Positions 41,916 to 49,778 of a stretch of 49,778 bases of DNA are shown here, one piece after another; the first letter of the stretch is position 1, and each line of letters starts with the position of its first letter. The stretch lies in contig NZ_FOAI01000020.1 of assembly GCF_900109705.1 (NCBI RefSeq), positions 1 to 49,778 of the forward strand, read 5' to 3'. The position numbers and the translations under genes are program-made. Under the pieces are notes generated by a model, which saw only the letters and a program-made list of their open reading frames with translations, was not told where the DNA came from and did no database searches. This DNA is from Roseivivax marinus. GTDB taxonomy: Bacteria > Pseudomonadota > Alphaproteobacteria > Rhodobacterales > Rhodobacteraceae.

Positions 41916-44436
41916 TCCTGGTCACCCCTCCGAGTTTTTCGTTGATCGCCGCCGAGACATCCGGCGAGACGTCGTATCCGTCGAATTCATCCAGCAACGG
42001 CTCATCATAGGTCTCGAACGACCACTCGTTCACCGCTTCGAGTGCGCCAGCGGGCATTACGCCATGTGTGTTGCAGACTGACTGGAACGCCTCTTCGCTC
42101 CAATGCGCCTGGGACACCAACGTGCGCACCAGCTCGGCGTGTTTCTCATCGAGTCCATCGAACGGATGGTCTGTTGCGAGACCACCGACGGTCTCGCTCT
42201 CTTCGTCCTCAGCGAAGATTTCACCCAGCACCGAGGACACACGTTCTGTGTCCGATCGGATTGCCGCGATACGCGCGCTGTCGAGCGTCCGCGCCTCAGT
42301 GACCGGCTCGTCCGGAATGGCCTCGCCGGGAGCCCCGCTCCTTGGTGGGCGCACAGTCCTAGGCCCATCCGGAACAACGCCTGCATGCAAGTCGGAATAA
42401 GCGAGTCCGGGGTCCATGCCGAGCGCCTTGTAGAGTTTTTCGATCCCGGCCACCTCCTCAGACTGGATCACACCGTCTGCATGCGCCGCGGCGACGATCG
42501 ATGCCCTGAGAGCGGCGAGGTCCTCCTCCGCGGACTCCTTCAGTTTTCGCCTGAGAAGAGCAATGTCGGGCGGCACGGCAAGGAACCAGTCTACATTTGC
42601 CTGAAGCCGGTGCTTTTCCTGTTCGCTCAAGCCCTCGGCGCTTCGGGCCTGCTCCGCCAGCGCCACTCGCTCTGCCTCAGCAATATGTCCATCCGCGTGT
42701 GCCACGAAGGAGGCCAGCGCGAGCTGCATGAGCGCGGAACGGTAGCCCGCCGAGACATCCTCGAGCTTCTCCACCGGCGCTCCGAGATGGAAGAGAACCA
42801 CAGGCTCTTCGGCTTTGGGGGAACGCAAGGCGAAGCGTGGATCCGGTGCCAGGCCGAACCCAAGACGCGCCAGCGCGTCCGCAGCTCCAGTCAAATGCCG
42901 CTTCCCGATCTTGTCCGGTCTGACACCCTCGAGCCGCTTGACGACATCGCCTGCCGTAACGAGACCGCCGGCCGCAACGATCTCCGCCGCCCACGCCTTG
43001 AGGGCATCCATTTCGGCGGCGGGAAACAAAGACCAGAGTTCCAAGGGCAGCAGCGCATGCCCTTCCATGGTGCCACGCCCATCGGGATTTCGACCGAGGA
43101 ATCGGCTATATTTGTCGAGGTCTTCCATCGCTGCCTCGGCGATCTTCTGAGCTTGCTGTATAGGTTGCCGCAAGCCAGACACGTCTGGCACGGGTTTGCC
43201 TCCGAGTTCGGCAGTCACCGTTCCGGTAAACTCGCTGGACGCAGCCCTGTATGTCGCCTTCAAGGTTGCCCGTGGCTTGCGAATTTTCAGCCCTTCTGGA
43301 TGGAGGGCCATGAACTTCAATCTGAAAAGTTCTCTGAATTCCTCGAAGCACCGTGACGCCGGGGTTCGCAATCGGCTCTCTGGATCACACATCAGCCAGC
43401 TTAGAACCCAGTCGGCATCGAGTGGCTCGTCCTCCCGGATCCTGACACCGAGAGCCAGCTTCAGCGAGAACGGCAGCTCCCAAGTCTGGTTCTCAAAAAT
43501 TGGTTCAATCTTGTGGGCTTCGATCACCCCGGCTTGGCCGATTTCGATGAATTCGCCCAGGTATCGCTGAACGGAACGGTTTCCCGGGTATAAACATGCC
43601 AGCCGTCGCGCTTCTTTCACGAGATCCTGCCGCTCGTCCTGCGATGGCTCGTCCATGAAAAACCTACGCTCTAGCCCGTAGAAGTAGAGGAACATGTATC
43701 CAGGATCGTAGGAGGTATCGGAGCGCCCCGAAGCCAGCCAATCGAGATACGTCGCCCGGCAGCGTGGAGGAATCCCGGAGTATCCCGGCCAGTAGGGCAT
43801 ATCGTGACCGGCTTTGTCGGTTCCTGCTCGAGCAACCGGCAACGCAGGATCGATATAGGGGCGCGACTTCTCACCGTAGCCGTAGGTGCTCAGCGCCGGC
43901 GGGGTCCCAACATAGATCATACCGTCTAGGTGCCGCCCCCCAACCTCGACTGTCTCCCCTTTCGGAACCCAGCCCTGACGTCGCGATGCAGACGCGGGGG
44001 CTCGCTGTTGGCCACGGTCGCGCCTGGCGGCGATCTCGCGTGAATGCCGTGCGATTGCCGCGTAATCTTGGCTGAACTCCGACCTGCGATTCGAAGATGG
44101 CCTCTCCGTGGGATCGGTATTGGTTTTGTTTACAGCGCCCCAAGGTGCCGAACTCTCTGGCGGCGCATACTCGTTGGCTCCGCCCTTCAAACCATGCTTT
44201 TCCGACAGAGGCGGAGGCGTCGGAGCACCGGTATGCACCTTATTCGTGCGAGACGCGCGTTTGAGCTTCCTACGCCTCTCAAGGAACCATACTCCAACAG
44301 CAGGAGCGATGAAGGCAACCGCCATCTGCGCACCAGGCGACAATATGTCACCGGCTGCGACGATCCCGATCATGGCTACGACGAATAGCAGCGAATACGA
44401 GATAACCACGCGAAAAACAGCGAGTATATATTTCAT
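41893..44436 (-). CDS. sngA: Shango-type TerB-domain protein SngA
   Basis: An 847-residue protein. Two hydrophobic helices at residues 8-28 and 35-52 suggest an inner-membrane anchor. A basic, Pro/Ser-rich linker follows, then a TerB-N domain (PYIDPALPVA, YWPGYSGIPPRCRATYLDWL, residues about 190-400). TerB-like helical repeats with Asp/Glu metal-type motifs are near 575-680 (FVAHADGHIAEAER; AAHADGVIQSEE), and a TerB-C region lies near 760-820 (SEEAFQSVCNTHG). TerB domains come from tellurite-resistance stress systems and are fused in many defence loci. It is the first gene of the sngABC operon and diverges from the OLD nuclease gene with 145 bases between. Confidence 0.85.
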   Translation of the reverse strand: MKYILAVFRVVISYSLLFVVAMIGIVAAGDILSPGAQMAVAFIAPAVGVWFLERRRKLKRASRTNKVHTGAPTPPPLSEKHGLKGGANEYAPPESSAPWGAVNKTNTDPTERPSSNRRSEFSQDYAAIARHSREIAARRDRGQQRAPASASRRQGWVPKGETVEVGGRHLDGMIYVGTPPALSTYGYGEKSRPYIDPALPVARAGTDKAGHDMPYWPGYSGIPPRCRATYLDWLASGRSDTSYDPGYMFLYFYGLERRFFMDEPSQDERQDLVKEARRLACLYPGNRSVQRYLGEFIEIGQAGVIEAHKIEPIFENQTWELPFSLKLALGVRIREDEPLDADWVLSWLMCDPESRLRTPASRCFEEFRELFRLKFMALHPEGLKIRKPRATLKATYRAASSEFTGTVTAELGGKPVPDVSGLRQPIQQAQKIAEAAMEDLDKYSRFLGRNPDGRGTMEGHALLPLELWSLFPAAEMDALKAWAAEIVAAGGLVTAGDVVKRLEGVRPDKIGKRHLTGAADALARLGFGLAPDPRFALRSPKAEEPVVLFHLGAPVEKLEDVSAGYRSALMQLALASFVAHADGHIAEAERVALAEQARSAEGLSEQEKHRLQANVDWFLAVPPDIALLRRKLKESAEEDLAALRASIVAAAHADGVIQSEEVAGIEKLYKALGMDPGLAYSDLHAGVVPDGPRTVRPPRSGAPGEAIPDEPVTEARTLDSARIAAIRSDTERVSSVLGEIFAEDEESETVGGLATDHPFDGLDEKHAELVRTLVSQAHWSEEAFQSVCNTHGVMPAGALEAVNEWSFETYDEPLLDEFDGYDVSPDVSAAINEKLGGVTRNVQTETA

Positions 44437-44581
44437 TGAATATGTCCGAGCTTGGCCATTGGCTTATTCTGACGACGCGTGGCCGCTCGGGCAACTGCTG
44501 ATGCGTGTGGAGCACACTAGCCCTGCAAACGGTGCGGTTGAAGCACTGTTACACGATCAGGTTGATTATCATGCCTGACTA

Positions 44582-46534
44582 GTGCCTTCTGCACCGCAAA
44601 GACCCTTAACCTCTAGTTCTCTATCGTCGCGTGGTGCAACCTTGCAAATTAAGACAGTAAAAATCGTAAACTTTCGATCGATAGTCGACGAAACCATAGA
44701 TCTCTCTAAATATAACTCGTTTGTCGGCCCAAACGGTGCCGGAAAGTCCACAACACTACATGCATTGAATGTGTTTTTTGGAGAAATAAATAGTTTTTCA
44801 GACGAAGACTTTCACGCAAGAAACACTGAGAAACCCATTAAGATCACGGTCACATTCTGCGATCTAGGTGAAGAAGCCGCAGAAGAATTCAAGCACTACG
44901 CACGAGCAGATCAGCTTATTGTGCATGCTGAAGTTAGTAAAGCCGACGACGGTAGCTTTAAGAGAGTTATTAGGGGGGAGAGACTAATTTTTCCTCCATT
45001 TAGGGAGTATTTTGAGGCCGCAACGGCAAAAGACAGGGGGATCGTATTCAAGAATCTTCGAGAAAGGTATGATGGAATCGACGCGGCAACAAACGATGGA
45101 GATCGCTCTGCGGCGCTTGCTAAATATGAGGGAGAGCTGCCCGAGGATCAAAAAGAGCTGGTTCCTAGCGGCGGCGAATTTTTTGGAATTAGTAAAGGTA
45201 TTCATAAATTTCAGCGCCATTTGTGCTGGGTTTACGTCCCTGCAGTCAAAGACGCGTCCAGCGAATCCGAGGAAGCCAAAACCTCTCACTTGGGAAAGCT
45301 CATTCAGCACACCATAAGAAGCCAGATGAACTACGACGCTGAACTTGAGCGCATCAGAACAGACGCATTAGACGCCTACTCAAAGCTTTTGTCGGACCAA
45401 ACGTCTCACTTGGGAGACTTGCAAGCACGACTGTCGGAGAGATTGCAAGCCGCCGTAATGACAGAGGCAGACCTCAAATTGGACTGGAAGAAGGACGAGA
45501 AGTCTGTTTCTGTGCAGGATCCAATCGCGCAGGTGCTTCTGTCCGAACGTGGATATGTTGATCGAGTTGATAAGTTTGGGCATGGGCTGCAACGATCATT
45601 TTTACTTGTAATCCTTCAAGAGTTAATGGCCGTTGACAATGCAGTAAGCCCAACACTCATCCTCGGCTGCGAAGAGCCAGAACTTTATCAGCATCCGCCC
45701 CAAGCTCGTCACCTTGCAGAGATATTGATGGAATTGGCGGCTGGAGATTCTCAAGTTCTTCTCACCACCCATAGCCCATACTTTATCGATGTTGAGTATT
45801 TCGATGGTATCAAGGTTTTCAGAAATACATCTGGCGTAGCAACCGTTTCATCGTCTTCATTCTCAGAAGTCCTGGACAACTACAATACAGCATTCAAAAA
45901 ACCTCTGCAAAACGAAGATCAAGCGCGCACTAAGCTCGCAATACAAACCCAACCTAAGTTCAATGAGGTATTCTTTGCTGAACGCGTAGTCGTCGTTGAG
46001 GGCGTATCTGATTTGGCCTGCATCGAGGCTTATATGCGGCTATCCGGAAAAAGGTCAGAGTTTCAGAAGTCCGGAGCAACCATCGTTGTTTGCGAGGGAA
46101 AAAGCTCGCTCGCGCTCATGATTCTAATAATGAAGAGCTTCAAAATTCCGTATCACGCTGTCTTTGACTGCGACTCCGAGTATGAGGAAAAATTCGCTGC
46201 CAATCCGGACAAGTTCAGGGAGCCCTATAATGAGCATATTAGGGATAACGACGCGATATTAGAGCTATCGGGGCATGAAAAAATCGGAGGCTTTCCAACC
46301 GAACATATTTTTCTGCCAAATGTAACGGGCTGGCGTTTTAATATTGAGAGGACACTCGAAGCAGAGTTTGGCGAGGACATCGAGGCATGCCTACAATCTG
46401 GCCGTGACGCCGTCGGTAATTTACGGAATTCCAGAAAGCATCCGCTATTCATTGCGGCGTCTATGTCATCTGCGTGGAATAAGGGAAAGACCTTTCCCGT
46501 CCTACAAAAATTGGTAGAACGTATCTTGATCTAG
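44582..46534 (+). CDS. OLD-family ATP-dependent nuclease (AAA plus TOPRIM)
   Basis: A 650-residue protein. The N-terminal ABC-type ATPase begins KIVNFRSIVD with Walker A GPNGAGKST near residue 49, and its second half has EEPELYQHPPQAR and TTHSPYF. The C-terminal TOPRIM nuclease has the glutamate E473 (VVVVEGVSDL) and DxD at D529/D531 (FDCDS). No UvrD-type partner follows, so it is a class 1 OLD rather than Gabija. GTG 44582 is the longest start; homologues usually begin at LQIKTVKIV, which here has TTG 44642, so either is possible. Base composition is clearly more AT-rich than all neighbours, a sign of recent transfer. OLD proteins are linked to phage exclusion. Confidence 0.9.
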   Translation: MPSAPQRPLTSSSLSSRGATLQIKTVKIVNFRSIVDETIDLSKYNSFVGPNGAGKSTTLHALNVFFGEINSFSDEDFHARNTEKPIKITVTFCDLGEEAAEEFKHYARADQLIVHAEVSKADDGSFKRVIRGERLIFPPFREYFEAATAKDRGIVFKNLRERYDGIDAATNDGDRSAALAKYEGELPEDQKELVPSGGEFFGISKGIHKFQRHLCWVYVPAVKDASSESEEAKTSHLGKLIQHTIRSQMNYDAELERIRTDALDAYSKLLSDQTSHLGDLQARLSERLQAAVMTEADLKLDWKKDEKSVSVQDPIAQVLLSERGYVDRVDKFGHGLQRSFLLVILQELMAVDNAVSPTLILGCEEPELYQHPPQARHLAEILMELAAGDSQVLLTTHSPYFIDVEYFDGIKVFRNTSGVATVSSSSFSEVLDNYNTAFKKPLQNEDQARTKLAIQTQPKFNEVFFAERVVVVEGVSDLACIEAYMRLSGKRSEFQKSGATIVVCEGKSSLALMILIMKSFKIPYHAVFDCDSEYEEKFAANPDKFREPYNEHIRDNDAILELSGHEKIGGFPTEHIFLPNVTGWRFNIERTLEAEFGEDIEACLQSGRDAVGNLRNSRKHPLFIAASMSSAWNKGKTFPVLQKLVERILI

Positions 46535-46690
46535 CGCCGAACCACGTAACCGCCTAATCGTCCGAGCCGCAAGCCTCTTCACGTGTCACGCTGCCTAAAA
46601 GTTCTCATGACTGCGGGACCGGTTTCTGAGTCAATTACATACTAGTGATGAGATAAAATTGTCGTTGCACTATGTTCCAGAGGTTGTCCG

Positions 46691-48622
46691 ATGACCGCTA
46701 GCTTCGATATTTGTCCTCATATTTTTGGCATTCTAAATCGTTATGAGCCAACCCACTGCAACGGTCGGCCTGCGATTAAGATCGAGAGGCCATGTTCCGT
46801 CAATATAGAATATATGGAAGAAATAGCGCGAGAACTGCAATCCGATGAGGTGATGGCGCAGCTGGAGTCGGCAGAAGTCGCAACTTTGGCTGTGGTAGCG
46901 GCGAACTGCCTACAACGGTGTGGTGACGATGCAGGTGTATCGATCGGGCTCCAGGCCGTCCTTTCTTCGCGCCCAGGTGAACTCGATGCCGACATCGCAC
47001 TGATTGCGATATCCGATTTCGGGGTTAATCGAGATATCCTCAAGGTCTTTACTGGGATGACGAAGTCCGCTGCCATGATCGACGCAATCATTGAAGCGGC
47101 ATTACTAAAAAAGGCGCCGTTAGCTGGCTGGCTTAACAGATTCGACGTAAATGCCTTGGTGATCCGGGATAAAAATCAGGCTAGGCGCGCACTCCCTGCA
47201 GTAGAGTTCCTGAAAGAGGACCTTGTGCCGACCGTCCTTGTAGCTGCTATGGCTCGCGGCCTCGGTTGGACGCCATGGGTAAAGCTCTTCGCGATTCTAT
47301 ACGATGAGGTCGAACTTGCCCTGGAGGTCAAGTCAACTGTTCCGGCCAGGCGTCAATACGATAATGAAGACACGCTAGCGATGCGGCGGGCGGCATGGGA
47401 GAACATACTGCCCGACACCTCGGTCAGAGAGGTCGCACGGCTTATCCTCGATCTCGGCGGAGCTCTTTCATCCTCAGGTCCCGACGTGCGCGCCGTCTAC
47501 GTCCAGCGTTTGCGCAATGCCATCGGTATTGAGCCCGAACTGCGGCGGGCCGCTTTGGAGGCACTGCTCAGCCGGTGCCCGCCGCAGCAGCACGATCTAG
47601 CGCTCTTCGCGGCGACGCGATTTGTGGAAGCAGATGATGCAACATTCATCGGAGCGCTCATCGACCACCCAGACCGAGAGGTTGGCTACCGGGCAGACAT
47701 GGTGCGCCATGCGGTTTTCGATAAATCTGATGGTGACGAAGTCTGGCCGACTCCGGGTGTCAGCACGATCTCTGGCGGGCTTTTCAGCATCCGACTCAAC
47801 CCAGTTTCGTCGGAACACTCGCACACCTGGATCGGCGACCGTCTCATCGAATTACTCATTGAACAAACAGTGGCCGGTGAGGAAAAAAGGTTCTCGCAGC
47901 AATATCAAGATCACAGCGAGGAGGGCGAGGAAGGACTACTGCGCAGCTTCTTCTCCGACCTCGCTTACCGCCTTCGCGACTTGGGAGACAGCCTGCGGGC
48001 GACGGCGAGGGCTACCGGCTCATCCCGCGTTACAAGCATTGATCTGAACTATCGGCCAGTCGACAAGTCAGAGGAGGGGAAGCCTGGAGTGAGCCCGAGA
48101 GGAGACCTAGCGCCACCCTCATTCTCCGCTGATCTTTGCTTGATCGTCGATCCGTATCTTGAAGGTCGTCCACTCGGCAAGCGGGCCACGCTCGTGCAGG
48201 CGAAGCGACTACGGCGTAAGGACACCACCCGCCCGGAGAAAGGTTTAGCAAGTTCCTTCAGACTGGAGCCCGGGCAGATGTCGGACCTGCTCCGGCAGAC
48301 CGGGTCGTCATTCTATTTGTTCCAGTGCCCGGGGCTGCTCGACAGAGGCATTCCGATAGTCCCAACGCAGCTGGTTGAGGATCTGGCGCGGTTTAACTCT
48401 GGGAGCGCCTCGCAACTTCCAACGGACCTAGTCGGTCCGGCGTCTCGCCCGTTCGCGGAATGGCTCACATATATGGTGCTCGGTTTGCGGACGGGTGACC
48501 CGTTTGCAGAGCTGGTTGCCAAGGCTGAAGGTGCAGACGGACGGCGACCGCGCCCGTTGGCGAGTTTTGGAACTGTTGAGATCGTGGTTCGCGTAAATGA
48601 TATCAAGCCAAGGGACGGCTAA
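46691..48622 (+). CDS. Unknown 643-residue defence-island protein with possible QxK nuclease site
   Basis: I do not recognise this as a named family. Residues about 30-400 are alanine/leucine-rich helices that look like HEAT-type repeats. Residues 405-470 form a charged, probably flexible region. The C-terminal part contains D481 (FSADLCLIVD, also D487) followed by TLVQAKR with Q503-A-K505, the arrangement of Mrr-type PD-(D/E)xK nucleases, and then LLRQTGSSFYLFQCP. A nuclease role is an inference from this pattern. AGAGG nine bases before the ATG supports the start. It follows the OLD nuclease gene by 156 bases on the same strand but has different base composition. Confidence 0.7.
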   Translation: MTASFDICPHIFGILNRYEPTHCNGRPAIKIERPCSVNIEYMEEIARELQSDEVMAQLESAEVATLAVVAANCLQRCGDDAGVSIGLQAVLSSRPGELDADIALIAISDFGVNRDILKVFTGMTKSAAMIDAIIEAALLKKAPLAGWLNRFDVNALVIRDKNQARRALPAVEFLKEDLVPTVLVAAMARGLGWTPWVKLFAILYDEVELALEVKSTVPARRQYDNEDTLAMRRAAWENILPDTSVREVARLILDLGGALSSSGPDVRAVYVQRLRNAIGIEPELRRAALEALLSRCPPQQHDLALFAATRFVEADDATFIGALIDHPDREVGYRADMVRHAVFDKSDGDEVWPTPGVSTISGGLFSIRLNPVSSEHSHTWIGDRLIELLIEQTVAGEEKRFSQQYQDHSEEGEEGLLRSFFSDLAYRLRDLGDSLRATARATGSSRVTSIDLNYRPVDKSEEGKPGVSPRGDLAPPSFSADLCLIVDPYLEGRPLGKRATLVQAKRLRRKDTTRPEKGLASSFRLEPGQMSDLLRQTGSSFYLFQCPGLLDRGIPIVPTQLVEDLARFNSGSASQLPTDLVGPASRPFAEWLTYMVLGLRTGDPFAELVAKAEGADGRRPRPLASFGTVEIVVRVNDIKPRDG

Positions 48623-48712
48623 GGCCTGTCAAAGTCGAGCTTTTCGCCGTTTGCATTGGTGCGATCGGCTAAATTGAAACCGGAAAGCTGCGGAGAGATA
48701 ATTCCTAGCCGA

Positions 48713-48883
48713 TCACCCTTCCCGCCTCTCGAGCCATTCCGCAATCATACGCCGAATCATCTCGGGTCTCGTGGGCACATCCTGCTCGACCCGCCTTGCA
48801 TCGTCTATGGCCTGCAGCATCTCCGCATCTACGCGCACTAGGACCGGCGATGTATCGACTTTCGGTCGGCCTTTAGATTTCAT
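48713..48883 (-). CDS. Ribbon-helix-helix DNA-binding protein
   Basis: A 56-residue CopG/Arc-type protein: a basic start (MKSKGRPK), a beta strand (VLVRVDAEML), then two helices (LQAIDDARRVEQ; RPEMIRRMIAEWLERRE). ATG 48883 is preceded by AAGAGG, which decides against longer forms of the frame. Its start codon sits on one arm of a perfect 9-bp inverted repeat, a likely autoregulatory operator. No toxin gene follows. It diverges from the 168-residue unknown gene. Confidence 0.75.
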   Translation of the reverse strand: MKSKGRPKVDTSPVLVRVDAEMLQAIDDARRVEQDVPTRPEMIRRMIAEWLERREG

Positions 48884-48912
48884 GATATTGACCTCTTGAT
48901 TTTTCAATATCA
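48883..48912. promoter_or_regulatory. Operator-like inverted repeat at the RHH gene start
   Basis: TGATATTGA (48883-48891) and TCAATATCA (48904-48912) are perfect inverted 9-bp arms with a 12-bp spacer. They cover the start codon and ribosome site of the ribbon-helix-helix gene and lie in the divergent region shared with the gene at 48994. RHH proteins commonly bind such repeats to repress themselves. The AT-rich sequence contrasts with the surroundings. Confidence 0.55.
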
Positions 48913-48993
48913 AGATCACATGTAATGCGTGTCGGCGCAAGAGTTGCAGCTCCCGCACCGACACTGACCACTTTGATCTGTTGGGAGATCTCC

Positions 48994-49500
48994 ATGGCTG
49001 CGCACGCCCTTAGCACGACCCCACTTTCGTCCGGAACCTGTTCCGAGAACTTCTTCGGCAATGCTGACGCGCTCGACGCGATCATCGATTATTTGCACGC
49101 GGCCATCGACGCCGAGGCGCTCATCGGCGATCGATTTTTTGATATCGAGCTGAGCCAGTTTGCGCATCAGGCCGCGGATGCTTGGGCTACTTGCGAGACC
49201 GCAACGCTTCGTTTCCTTGTGCGCTCTCATTTAGGAGACGCACATGTGCTCGCTGGAGAACATGTGCTCGACGTGCTCCAGGATCGCGGACTCGATCACG
49301 ATCGCCTGCGCACCGCGCCTGTGTCCCTGATGGACGCGGCCTGCCGTTCGGCCGCGCAGGTGGATCCCGTGAGCCTGGTCCTGACCCGGCAGCTGTCGCA
49401 CCTCGCCTCGCTCCTTCGGGTCATCATCGAGAACAGCGAGGTAGCCCTCGATCCGGATCCGGATCCGGACTTTGATCCGGACGCGCCCTCACACGGCTGA
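48994..49500 (+). CDS. Hypothetical protein with acidic Asp-Pro tail
   Basis: A 168-residue protein of unknown function. It is mostly helical and has no signal peptide. It ends in DPDPDPDFDPD encoded by a run of GATCCG-type units, suggesting expansion of a short repeat. A second internal duplication of 18 bases starts at 49242 and 49260. GGGAGA six bases before ATG 48994 supports this start. The gene diverges from the RHH regulator and may share its operator. Nothing in the sequence suggests an enzyme. Confidence 0.6.
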   Translation: MAAHALSTTPLSSGTCSENFFGNADALDAIIDYLHAAIDAEALIGDRFFDIELSQFAHQAADAWATCETATLRFLVRSHLGDAHVLAGEHVLDVLQDRGLDHDRLRTAPVSLMDAACRSAAQVDPVSLVLTRQLSHLASLLRVIIENSEVALDPDPDPDFDPDAPSHG

Positions 49501-49778
49501 ACCCTTTTCCCGTTCGCATCCAAAGGCCCCGAGCTCAGCTCGCGGCCGCCCCTCACAATCTCTATCTGCTTCGGGAGGCTCCCCATTCGCAGTTTCGTCC
49601 CACATCTCCTGCATCGTTGATGACTCTGAAGTCACTCTGCGCGCCGGGCTCCTGCCCGCCGCGCTGCACGAGGCCGCCGCCCTCGCCGGCTTCGACATCC
49701 TCTCCCGGCTCACGGATCGCAGCCGGCTGCTGATCCGCTGCCGGACCTGCGACACCGTTCTCGTCAAGCGCCGCAGCG
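49472..49778 (+). CDS. Partial hypothetical protein running off the window
   Basis: From about 49600 to the window end one plus-strand frame has clear coding character with G or C at most third positions: VTLRAGLLPAALHEAAA, then DILSRLTDRSRLLIRC and CRTCDTVLVKRR. It carries a CxxC pair of possible zinc-binding type. The frame is open back to 49445, and the only start-like codon before the coding part is TTG 49472, so the true start is uncertain. The C-terminus lies outside the window. No family is assigned. Confidence 0.45.
   Translation, partial: MIRTRPHTAEPFSRSHPKAPSSARGRPSQSLSASGGSPFAVSSHISCIVDDSEVTLRAGLLPAALHEAAALAGFDILSRLTDRSRLLIRCRTCDTVLVKRRS

Noticed and set aside
44582-46534. Gabija, because of the OLD-type nuclease (GajA-like)
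   Set aside because: The next gene is not a UvrD/GajB helicase and none lies nearby.
48713-48883. Type II toxin-antitoxin pair
   Set aside because: Only the RHH protein is recognisable. No toxin follows in the same operon, and the divergent gene shows no toxin fold features.

Overview
The window is high-GC DNA typical of an alphaproteobacterium, most likely of the Rhodobacterales/Paracoccaceae. The evidence is a complete O2-dependent (CobG/CobF/CobN type) cobalamin pathway, a pseudoazurin, the CbtAB cobalt transporter and two DUF1636 proteins in the cob operon. The right-hand third is a mosaic of acquired DNA.

Layout. (1) 1-876: the tail of an IS110-family transposase, then a Tat-type DUF882 lipoprotein gene interrupted by an in-frame stop. 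(2) 1.0-8.7 kb: late B12 genes. cobS-cobT-cobU run leftward; a CobC-like phosphatase, a GHMP (threonine) kinase, cbiB and cobD run rightward; cobQ and cobO run leftward. (3) 8.8-23.4 kb: a cobalamin riboswitch followed by DUF1636-cobW-cobN-cobG-cobH-cobI-cobJ, an inverted cobK, then cobL-cobE-cobM-cobB-cobA-cobF-DUF1636. Most junctions are ATGA/GTGA overlaps. (4) 23.4-28.7 kb, all leftward: a riboswitch-controlled cbtB-cbtA plus a His-rich exported protein, and a riboswitch-controlled B12-type ABC importer (binding protein, permease, frameshifted ATPase) translationally coupled to a pseudoazurin. (5) 28.8-32.5 kb: a decapitated PepSY membrane protein abuts a small mobilization module with a relaxase carrying the ColE1-type H-E-N motif, a nested gene, a MobC-like protein and a candidate oriT. 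(6) 32.5-37.5 kb: sbcC and sbcD. (7) 37.5-49.8 kb: a defence island. It holds a cluster of GTGAC/GTCAC motifs, an XRE-type regulator, a Shango-like anti-phage system (sngA TerB protein, sngB ATPase, sngC helicase), an AT-richer OLD-family nuclease, a 643-residue unknown protein with a possible QxK nuclease site, a ribbon-helix-helix regulator with an operator-like palindrome, and two further unknown genes, one running off the window.

How it works together. The cob genes cover uroporphyrinogen III to adenosylcobalamin, apart from the small cobaltochelatase subunits (CobS/CobT of Pseudomonas), BluB and a CobR-type cobalt reductase, none of which is in the window. Three B12 riboswitches couple synthesis, cobalt uptake and B12 uptake to the cofactor level. 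The best candidates for new biology are the 643-residue protein beside the OLD nuclease, the gene set around the Shango-like operon, and the overprinted relaxase module. Several genes carry single-base lesions (nonsense in DUF882, frameshift in the ATPase, possibly the relaxase end). Real decay and sequencing error cannot be told apart from this sequence alone.
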